Both the position numbers and the translations under genes were made by a program. Below are positions 58,886 through 64,000 of a stretch of 64,000 bases of DNA, one piece after another. The DNA lies in the IMG/VR virus record IMGVR_UViG_3300027896_000032, positions 1-64,000 of that record; one strand, given 5' to 3'. Under the pieces are notes generated by a model, which was not told the origin of the DNA, searched no databases, and was given only the letters and a program-made list of their open reading frames with translations. The number at the start of each line of letters is the position of its first letter. Positions within the stretch are counted from its first letter, which is position 1. The DNA is from a virus.

Positions 58886-59560
58886 ATGAAAATACTAATT
58901 GCTTGCGAGTTTTCAGGAATAGTTAGAGCCGCTTTTGTAGCGCGTGGACATGAAGCCTGGAGTTGCGATTTATTGCCATCGGAACGTCGCGGAAATCACA
59001 TTCAGGACGACGTGCGCAAGGTTCTAAACGGGGGGGGGCAATGGGACATGCTAATCGCGCACCCGGAATGCACACATCTTGCCGTTAGTGGAGCACGTTA
59101 TTTCGCGGAGAAACGAGCGGACGGCAGACAGCAAGCCGCCATTGAATTCTTTATGGAAATGATTAACGCCGACATTCCCAGAATAGCAGTCGAAAACCCT
59201 GTCTGCATTATGTCAACTATTTATCGAAAACCAGACCAGATAATACAGCCTTATCAATTCGGGCACTCGGAGAGCAAAAAAACCTGTTTGTGGCTAAAAG
59301 GATTGCCGCTGCTTACTCCGACAAAGTTGGTCGAACCGACTTACCACACAAACCCTGATGGAACAATCTACACCGACAGTAAAGGGGCAAAATATTCCGA
59401 AACGCATTTCAGAACTTTCAGCGATAAATACAAACGATGGGATAATCAAACACCGAGCGGCCAGAATAAATTATCGCCGGGACCGGAACGCTGGAAAATA
59501 CGTTCTCGGACGTACACCGGAATAGCGGAAGCCATGGCGAAGCAATGGGGAAGCCTATGA
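58886..59560 (+). CDS. DNA cytosine-methyltransferase-like phage protein
   Basis: 224 residues from ATG 58886. Family-like features are MKILIACEFSGIVRAAFVAR then GHEAWSCDLLPSERRGNH; AHPECTHLAVSGARYFAEKR in place of the PCQ motif; IPRIAVENPV (ENV-type); FGHSESKKTCLWLKGLPLL; and RSRTYTGIAEAMAKQWG at the end. The group is common in phages and often labelled cytosine methyltransferase, though activity is rarely shown. It may protect phage DNA alongside the adenine methylases. Coupled to the next gene (ATGA). Confidence 0.82.
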   Translation: MKILIACEFSGIVRAAFVARGHEAWSCDLLPSERRGNHIQDDVRKVLNGGGQWDMLIAHPECTHLAVSGARYFAEKRADGRQQAAIEFFMEMINADIPRIAVENPVCIMSTIYRKPDQIIQPYQFGHSESKKTCLWLKGLPLLTPTKLVEPTYHTNPDGTIYTDSKGAKYSETHFRTFSDKYKRWDNQTPSGQNKLSPGPERWKIRSRTYTGIAEAMAKQWGSL

Positions 59561-59949
59561 GACGCAACCCGTCGCGCAATCCGCGCACCATCATCGACCC
59601 GTCGCTACTCATACCCACCGCCGACGTGGCCCAGGAATTAGGGATTACGAAAGCCAGAGTTCGAAATCTGGCTCACAACAAAAAACTAATGATGTTCAAA
59701 TGCTGGAATCCTATAACACAGCGGCACGCCCTGTTTACGACACGAAAACAATTGAATATGTACAAGGAATTGCGCGATCAGCTACCGGACAGATTCGACC
59801 CCGTCCACATCCAAATGGAAAACGCTCTTTGGCGGGAAGCACAACGCCGACGAGAGAAAATAATTAGAGCCATTATACTTGCACGCGCGGAGAAAGAAAG
59901 ATTGCTGCATCCAGCCGACAACCCAAACAACAGTAGAAAAAAGCCTTGA
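59557..59949 (+). CDS. HTH protein (excisionase/MerR-like)
   Basis: 130 residues from ATG 59557 (MRRNPSRNPRT) with GGGGAA upstream and ATGA overlap. LLIPTADVAQELGITKARVR then NLAHNKKLMMFKCW is a winged-helix or MerR/excisionase-type DNA-binding motif. The C-terminal half is a charged helix. Last gene of the rightward operon; its 3' end overlaps the convergent gene by 168 bases. Confidence 0.75.
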   Translation: MRRNPSRNPRTIIDPSLLIPTADVAQELGITKARVRNLAHNKKLMMFKCWNPITQRHALFTTRKQLNMYKELRDQLPDRFDPVHIQMENALWREAQRRREKIIRAIILARAEKERLLHPADNPNNSRKKP

Positions 59950-60366
59950 ATAATCAATATCAGCATTCACGGATATAAATATGTCCGGTATTCGTTTGAG
60001 CCTGAACAGCCGCGCCGGCACCACGAGTGATTCAGCCTTGAGATATTTATTAGCGAAGACCCGCACGACAAATCTTTGTTTTGTTACAGAACAGCCATAC
60101 TGGAAATCGGGCAGATCGTATAATTTCTGCGCTGCCCGATTCCCCAACGAACAATTCAATTTGTACTGAAAATGCGAGTCCTGCACGTACTCGGGAATAT
60201 GCTGCTGAATAACCAGATCGTTCCCGTACACCCCTTGAGCATGGCGGACAGCATCGAGGATTTCACCCTGGCTGAAGTTCACCGGAATCCACGTGTCCGG
60301 ATAACGACCGTACTGGAAGTGTTCCACCCACCACGTCTTGTTTTCTCGATAGTCGCCTTGTCGCAT
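59782..60366 (-). CDS. Hypothetical protein, convergent with the HTH gene
   Basis: 194 residues from ATG 60366 (MRQGDYRENKTWWVEHFQYG), in a TGATG overlap with the nucleotidyltransferase stop; the longer frame upstream is a shadow. YPDTWIPVNFSQGEILDAVR and VYGNDLVIQQHIPEYVQD look protein-like. The last 56 codons lie antisense to the HTH gene, so the true end is less certain. Unknown function. Confidence 0.6.
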   Translation of the reverse strand: MRQGDYRENKTWWVEHFQYGRYPDTWIPVNFSQGEILDAVRHAQGVYGNDLVIQQHIPEYVQDSHFQYKLNCSLGNRAAQKLYDLPDFQYGCSVTKQRFVVRVFANKYLKAESLVVPARLFRLKRIPDIFISVNADIDYSRLFSTVVWVVGWMQQSFFLRACKYNGSNYFLSSALCFPPKSVFHLDVDGVESVR

Positions 60367-60938
60367 CAGCCCATATTCCCCGGCGCCCTCGGAGCCTTGC
60401 CGCCGACGTACCACACCGGCCGGCCAGTCGCCTTGTCGATTTCCCGGTCTTCCGGCCGTACAGTCGGAATGTCCAGATTCTTGAATACGTCGCCCTCGAA
60501 GACCACCGGGACCGCCCGCGTCTTCGCCCGGTCGTAAAACAACCCGCTTCCATCGGCGGCGAGGTACATGCCGCGATCCTTCGCACGGGTGCACAGATAT
60601 ACGTTGTGTTCCGCGCTGCCCGTCCGAATCAGGGTCAACAACGGAAAGTTCTTCGCCGTGGCAAAGTACAAATCTATCGGCGCGTGCCCTTGGTAATTGA
60701 ACCGCCCGATCTTCTCGCCCCATTTCGGCTTTGTATCATCAGTCGAGAATTCCAGCGGATGGAAAGACAGGCATAATGCTTTCAGGCTATCCATGTCGTT
60801 CGGCACCAGCACGATGTCGATGTCTTTCACTTCCGGACGTCCGCGGCGTATCGACCCGCACACCATCGACTTGTCGCAGAACGGAGCAATCAGTTCCATC
60901 ATTTCAGCGGCCATTAATTTTGCTTCCTGTAGATTCAT
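60366..60938 (-). CDS. PolX-type nucleotidyltransferase (DNA polymerase beta-like palm)
   Basis: 190 residues, starting MNLQEAKLMAAEMMELIAPF. GSIRRGRPEVKDIDIV gives the G28-S29 signature and catalytic D39/D41, PIDLYFA supplies D89, and RTGSAEHNVYL is the thumb signature (R105, H111). This is the catalytic palm/thumb of family X polymerases without the N-terminal 8-kDa or C-terminal PHP domains. Probably gap-filling or template-directed repair. Sits in an ATGA chain with the RuvC gene. Confidence 0.88.
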   Translation of the reverse strand: MNLQEAKLMAAEMMELIAPFCDKSMVCGSIRRGRPEVKDIDIVLVPNDMDSLKALCLSFHPLEFSTDDTKPKWGEKIGRFNYQGHAPIDLYFATAKNFPLLTLIRTGSAEHNVYLCTRAKDRGMYLAADGSGLFYDRAKTRAVPVVFEGDVFKNLDIPTVRPEDREIDKATGRPVWYVGGKAPRAPGNMG

Positions 60939-61516
60939 AACGGTAGTTCCCCCGGTAATGGTTTTCCCGCCTTTATTAGTCGGCGGTTTTTCGCTTTCTG
61001 CACCCTCTTGATAGTCTTTTCCTCTTGCCGGTGCGCAAATATGCCCTCTTTTTGCAACGTGCAGTACGCCGACGCAATCGCTATGGCGTCCGCCTCGTCT
61101 TCCGATTCGACACTCAACCCGAACTCAAGCCGCACCTGCGCCCGTATCGCGTCCTTATCGGCCTTCCCCGACGACGTGAACGCCTTTTTTATCTCCGTGG
61201 GGGATAGAGGCTTCACGCCACCGATTCCGCGTGTCAGGCCCGCATACATGCACGCCCCGACCATGTAGGAAATCAGCTTGCCGGTCATGGCGTTTTTCCA
61301 GAAGAACGATTCCTCGATAACGAGAATGTCGATTGTCGCCGGGTCGAACTGTTTGTAGAGAAGCTGCACGCCGGCCGCGATGCGCATGTACACGCTCATT
61401 TTGTCGGACAGCGGAATGACGCCATGATTCAGCAGCTTTTCCGTGTCGTAGTCCATGACGGCGAAACCGATGTTAGCCGTCGATGCGTCAACCCCCAGAA
61501 CTGTCTTCGTCGGCAC
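60935..61516 (-). CDS. RuvC-like Holliday-junction resolvase
   Basis: 193 residues. Catalytic acids: D10 in TVLGVDAS, E68/E69 in LVIEESFFW, and D140/D143 in the SEDEADAIAIASAY stretch. The basic SGKADKDAIRAQ (K118) matches the RuvC conserved lysine helix. Cuts branched DNA formed by recombination and replication; the phage needs this before packaging by TerL. Near the usual RuvC length. Forms an ATGA pair with the PolX gene. Confidence 0.9.
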   Translation of the reverse strand: MPTKTVLGVDASTANIGFAVMDYDTEKLLNHGVIPLSDKMSVYMRIAAGVQLLYKQFDPATIDILVIEESFFWKNAMTGKLISYMVGACMYAGLTRGIGGVKPLSPTEIKKAFTSSGKADKDAIRAQVRLEFGLSVESEDEADAIAIASAYCTLQKEGIFAHRQEEKTIKRVQKAKNRRLIKAGKPLPGELPL

Positions 61517-61694
61517 GTCGTATCTCCTTTCTTATTTTCTTCCAGAGTTTGTGAACCCGCTTTTCTTCCGAATGGATTATTTCGTTGACCTCCGAACCTT
61601 CAACCGTTTTCTTGCGGGCACGCCACAACTCGTATTCTATATCTGATAATACAATCGCTATATTGCCGAGCTTCAATCCCACGTCATTCACCAC
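61488..61694 (-). CDS. Small charged hypothetical protein
   Basis: 68 residues from GTG 61694 (or the GTG at 61691) with AAAGG upstream. VNDVGLKLGNIAIVLSDIEY then a Lys/Glu-rich helical tail. Overlaps the RuvC start by 29 bases. Unknown. Confidence 0.65.
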   Translation of the reverse strand: MVNDVGLKLGNIAIVLSDIEYELWRARKKTVEGSEVNEIIHSEEKRVHKLWKKIRKEIRRADEDSSGG

Positions 61695-61697
61695 CTT

Positions 61698-61976
61698 TCA
61701 TATCTTCACGTCGCCCCAACCCAACGCGCCGGCGGTCACTCCGCACATCGGGCATTCCGGCTTCGGGTCTGTCTTTCCTCTCCACTGTTTCACATCCTTT
61801 TCATGGAACGGTTCCTTGCAAAAACAGCACCAGAATTTATAACCGTCGGCATCCATGTATTCCTGTAAATTCAGGCCGGTAATTTCGGGAGCATCATCGG
61901 CAGGGGGCGGATCGTCTTTGAACGCGCGGTCACGGTCCAGCAGCCAATCAAGATATTTGTCCTCTTCATTCTCCAT
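61698..61976 (-). CDS. Small zinc-ribbon protein
   Basis: 92 residues, starting MENEEDKYLDWLLDRDRAFK. FWCCFCKEPFHEKDVKQW and ECPMCGVTAGALG give two knuckles, probably a zinc ribbon. Acidic N-terminus. Unrecognised. Confidence 0.72.
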   Translation of the reverse strand: MENEEDKYLDWLLDRDRAFKDDPPPADDAPEITGLNLQEYMDADGYKFWCCFCKEPFHEKDVKQWRGKTDPKPECPMCGVTAGALGWGDVKI

Positions 61977-62334
61977 CGGTTTTTTCAGGCTCGACCTTGA
62001 TTGTGATGTTGTTCAGCGCGTCGTCTATGGCGTTCACGCGAGTCTCTGTGGCTTTGGAGCCGGCCAGTGCGGCCGTGGCCTTTCGATTGGCCAACCTCGC
62101 CATGTAGACGGCGTGCACGGCCGCTGCAATCAACATACCGAGTAACAGGAATATTACGGAGAAAAGGGCTACGTTCACGGTTGAACCTCCAAGAATAAAA
62201 AATATGAACAGCACGAACGACCACAAGAAAACCAGAATAACTCGATAACATCCCCGACGCCGCGGCGGCATGAAGTATTCCGGCGGACGGAAGTAGTACG
62301 CCCCTCCGAGATTATCATCATATCGCTTGTTCAT
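61966..62334 (-). CDS. Membrane protein with two transmembrane segments
   Basis: 122 residues from ATG 62334 with AAGGA. Two hydrophobic stretches (VILVFLWSFVLFIFFIL; VNVALFSVIFLLLGMLIAAA) flanked by Arg-rich and acidic tails. Possible additional holin or inner-membrane factor. No family recognised. Confidence 0.72.
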   Translation of the reverse strand: MNKRYDDNLGGAYYFRPPEYFMPPRRRGCYRVILVFLWSFVLFIFFILGGSTVNVALFSVIFLLLGMLIAAAVHAVYMARLANRKATAALAGSKATETRVNAIDDALNNITIKVEPEKTDGE

Positions 62335-62345
62335 CTTCGTCCTTA

Positions 62346-62483
62346 TTAAATCCCGTCAAAATCAATCTCTTGCGGGCCTTTTGCGATTTCAGCTAAAATA
62401 ACCGTCTCCGCTTCCGTCTTTGGCTTCCGGGAGCCTTTCTTCCTGGATACTCCTAAGTATTCGGATGCCTCTGTAATTCTCAT
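62346..62483 (-). CDS. 45-residue HTH-like small protein
   Basis: From ATG 62483 with AGAGG five bases upstream and an ATGA overlap with the zinc gene. MRITEASEYLGVSRKKGSRK starts like an excisionase or MerR helix-turn-helix, but it is too short for the full domain. It may be a truncated regulator or a small DNA-binding peptide. Confidence 0.68.
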   Translation of the reverse strand: MRITEASEYLGVSRKKGSRKPKTEAETVILAEIAKGPQEIDFDGI

Positions 62484-62710
62484 GCAAGCCTCTTTTGGGT
62501 TTTATTAAGTTCAAGAATCACCTGCTGTTCAAGCATCTCCCCGGTGAATCCCTTACAGGCAATCTTGAATGCCGGGTCTTTCTTTGTGCATGAGAAGTTA
62601 CTTGTATCCGTGTGCCACGCGAACTTCTCGCCGTGGAACTCGAATATGATTCGCGCTTTCCTCACGATGGTTTTTCCGCAGTAGTGACAATTAGGTAGTG
62701 GTTTGCTCAT
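62480..62710 (-). CDS. Small zinc-finger protein
   Basis: 76 residues, starting MSKPLPNCHYCGKTIVRKAR. One C-x2-C pair plus later Cys and His (FAWHTDTSNFSCTK). Likely binds zinc. Unrecognised. Confidence 0.72.
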   Translation of the reverse strand: MSKPLPNCHYCGKTIVRKARIIFEFHGEKFAWHTDTSNFSCTKKDPAFKIACKGFTGEMLEQQVILELNKTQKRLA

Positions 62711-62916
62711 TGTAATTTTCTCTCCTTGATATATTTATTTATCTTTTCTGTACGCCCCGGAATAAGCATGAAGTTCATAACCAACCGGTTGATCTTGATG
62801 TCACAGTCCACGCACACCCCGCGATATTGATTCCCGTCCGCGCACACCTGGTTCACCTGTTCGCGTTCAAGAAGATGGATATGAGTTATCACATCCATCC
62901 TTTTCAGCGCGTACAT
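62707..62916 (-). CDS. Small Cys-containing protein
   Basis: 69 residues, starting MYALKRMDVITHIHLLEREQ. VCADGNQYRGVCVDCDIKIN has three Cys and could bind metal. CAGG upstream. Unrecognised. Confidence 0.65.
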   Translation of the reverse strand: MYALKRMDVITHIHLLEREQVNQVCADGNQYRGVCVDCDIKINRLVMNFMLIPGRTEKINKYIKERKLQ

Positions 62917-62924
62917 GTTGCCTG

Positions 62925-63506
62925 CTATTCCGGCGGTCCACCCGGCGGCGGCGGTTCCTGTGCCGGACCTGTGAACGGCGGCGCTTCATTCTCCGCTACT
63001 GCATCGACGGCAGCGTCCCCCCCGGCGGCGGCGCCGGCATTGAGATCAATTTCCCCGGCGGCATCGTTGGCCAGCGGCGGTTCCGCAACCGCTCCCGGCT
63101 CCTGGACGGCATCGGGATCGTCCTTTACGCCCTCGTGATACTTGAACACAACGACGGCATCAGCCGAGCCGCATTTCGGGCACCGCTCTATCTGTGCGGC
63201 CTGGGCGGTTTCCATGTTGGCGAAGTCCCTTGAGAACGTGAGCTTGTCACAGTTCTCGCACTGATAGACGACGGTAACGCAGTTCGGGATTCCCGGAAGT
63301 TCCGGCTCCGGTGCGGTCGGCGGCTTTACCGGCGGGGCCTGTGCCTCGTCAAACTGTACGATAACCGTGACATTCTCGCCGAGCCGTTCATCGAGTTCGC
63401 GCAGCACCCGCAGGTTATGCGTCGAAAACACCACGCTCTTTTCACGGCCGTTCGCGCCGTTCTTTGTCTTCACATCCTTGAAGACTCCATTGAATTTTAC
63501 TTCCAA
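62925..63506 (-). CDS. Zinc-ribbon protein with long disordered tail
   Basis: 193 residues from TTG 63506 (LEVKFNGVFKDVKTKNGANG), chosen because AAGGGG lies eight bases upstream; a TTG at 63524 is an alternative. The first 55 residues are a small beta-like domain. VYQCENCDKLTFSRDF and ERCPKCGSADAVVV form a zinc ribbon. The C-terminal 60 residues are Ala/Pro/Asp-rich. Unrecognised. Confidence 0.6.
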   Translation of the reverse strand: MEVKFNGVFKDVKTKNGANGREKSVVFSTHNLRVLRELDERLGENVTVIVQFDEAQAPPVKPPTAPEPELPGIPNCVTVVYQCENCDKLTFSRDFANMETAQAAQIERCPKCGSADAVVVFKYHEGVKDDPDAVQEPGAVAEPPLANDAAGEIDLNAGAAAGGDAAVDAVAENEAPPFTGPAQEPPPPGGPPE

Positions 63507-63520
63507 ATCATTCACCCCTT

Positions 63521-64000
63521 TCAATTTTCTTCTGCCAATGCAAGCATTTCATCTACGGTTAATTTATGTGGAACCAGCATGGTTTCGATATTGCTACTCG
63601 GGGATGAGGAAACCATGCTGGTATTGTTTTTCGGCTTGTATCCTGGCATTCCGCGAAGCTTTTCTTCAAGGTCGTTCAGCGTATCGTCGAATCCCTCGCA
63701 TGAATTGTAGCAGTCAGCGCAGAGAACCGTGCCATGCCGGATATACAGATCGTCGATGGACTTCACGCGGATAATATTGTTGCATTGCCGCATGTTCTTT
63801 CCAACCGTCATTTCCGTTCCGCAGCAGAATACCGACCCCTTGAACGATTCAGAAATGAACACGCCGATCCCCCACCGCTTTGTATTCTTTTTCAGGGCAA
63901 AACCGGCCTTGCAGATACAGGGTATAAAACCGGAGAATACCCGCGAGACATACAACGGCGTTTCCTCCTCATCAGAAATCTTTTTCCGGCGCCGGCCACC
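63521..64000 (-). CDS. Cysteine-rich protein cut by the right window edge
   Basis: The minus-strand frame ending at 63521 is open to the right edge with coding-like sequence (GRRRKKISDEEETPLYV), so its start lies outside. Cys clusters FIPCICKAG, SVFCCGTE and VLCADCYNSCEGF suggest one or more zinc sites. It ends VDEMLALAEEN. A TTG at 63955 could be a start but there is no need for one. Unrecognised. Confidence 0.55.
   Translation of the reverse strand, partial: GGRRRKKISDEEETPLYVSRVFSGFIPCICKAGFALKKNTKRWGIGVFISESFKGSVFCCGTEMTVGKNMRQCNNIIRVKSIDDLYIRHGTVLCADCYNSCEGFDDTLNDLEEKLRGMPGYKPKNNTSMVSSSPSSNIETMLVPHKLTVDEMLALAEEN

Noticed and set aside
59782-60723. 313-residue version of the convergent minus-strand protein
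   Set aside because: Its first 119 codons are another frame of the PolX-type gene; the ATG in the TGATG overlap at 60366 is the sensible start.
1-64000. tRNA, rRNA, integrase or transposase genes
   Set aside because: No cloverleaf, rRNA-like stretch or recombinase/transposase motif was recognised by eye; a covariance search would be needed to exclude tRNAs.

Overview
The window is most of a tailed-phage genome (or a large prophage segment) whose virion genes point to a long, non-contractile-tailed siphovirus. The evidence is a terminase large subunit, an HK97-type portal, a protease/scaffold fusion, an N4-gp56-type major capsid protein, a head-tail connector set, a tail tube, a frameshifted tail-assembly chaperone and a 2,497-residue tape measure. 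No sheath, integrase, tRNA or rRNA gene was seen. Genes are packed with ATGA, GTGA, TAATG or TGATG overlaps and GGAGG-type ribosome sites. The recognisable promoters are sigma70-like. The host cannot be named from the sequence. Both window edges cut a minus-strand gene, so the genome continues on each side.

Layout. (1) 1-4,330, minus strand: a repeat protein cut by the left edge, an SbcD-like nuclease, an RDF-like zinc protein, a small unknown and an XRE-type regulator. (2) 4,364-5,755, minus: lysis cassette (amidase plus two small membrane proteins). (3) 5,772-38,684, minus: the virion operon, transcribed right to left: three paralogous fibre-like proteins, TerL, portal, protease-scaffold, capsid, neck proteins, tail tube, chaperones, tape measure and distal tail proteins. 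It starts at a promoter at 38,718-38,747. (4) 38,818-46,635, minus: small accessory genes, including a DUF1643 protein, an MT-A70 adenine methyltransferase, several cysteine-rich proteins and one secreted fibre-like protein with its own promoter and terminator (a moron-like unit). (5) 46,640-47,900: a control region between the leftward and rightward blocks, with paired 22-bp-spaced repeats around an AT-rich inverted repeat. It is a candidate origin or operator. (6) 47,872-59,949, plus strand: the presumed early operon from one strong promoter, with small zinc-binding proteins, a Ycf46-like AAA+ ATPase, a DNA-methylase/SNF2-helicase fusion, an AT-rich island of small unknowns, a cytosine-methyltransferase-like protein and an HTH protein. 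(7) 59,782-64,000, minus: DNA-metabolism genes (PolX-type nucleotidyltransferase, RuvC-like resolvase) and more small zinc-ribbon proteins.

Working together: the early block and the RuvC/PolX/SbcD genes probably replicate, modify and resolve phage DNA. The minus-strand block makes the head and a tail estimated near 370 nm (from about 0.15 nm per tape-measure residue), then lyses the cell. Most promising for follow-up are the repeat array at 46.8-47.0 kb, the secreted fibre-like unit at 43.2-44.4 kb, the methylase-helicase fusion, the -1 frameshift site at 21.0 kb and the triplicated fibre genes with a 102-bp identical block.
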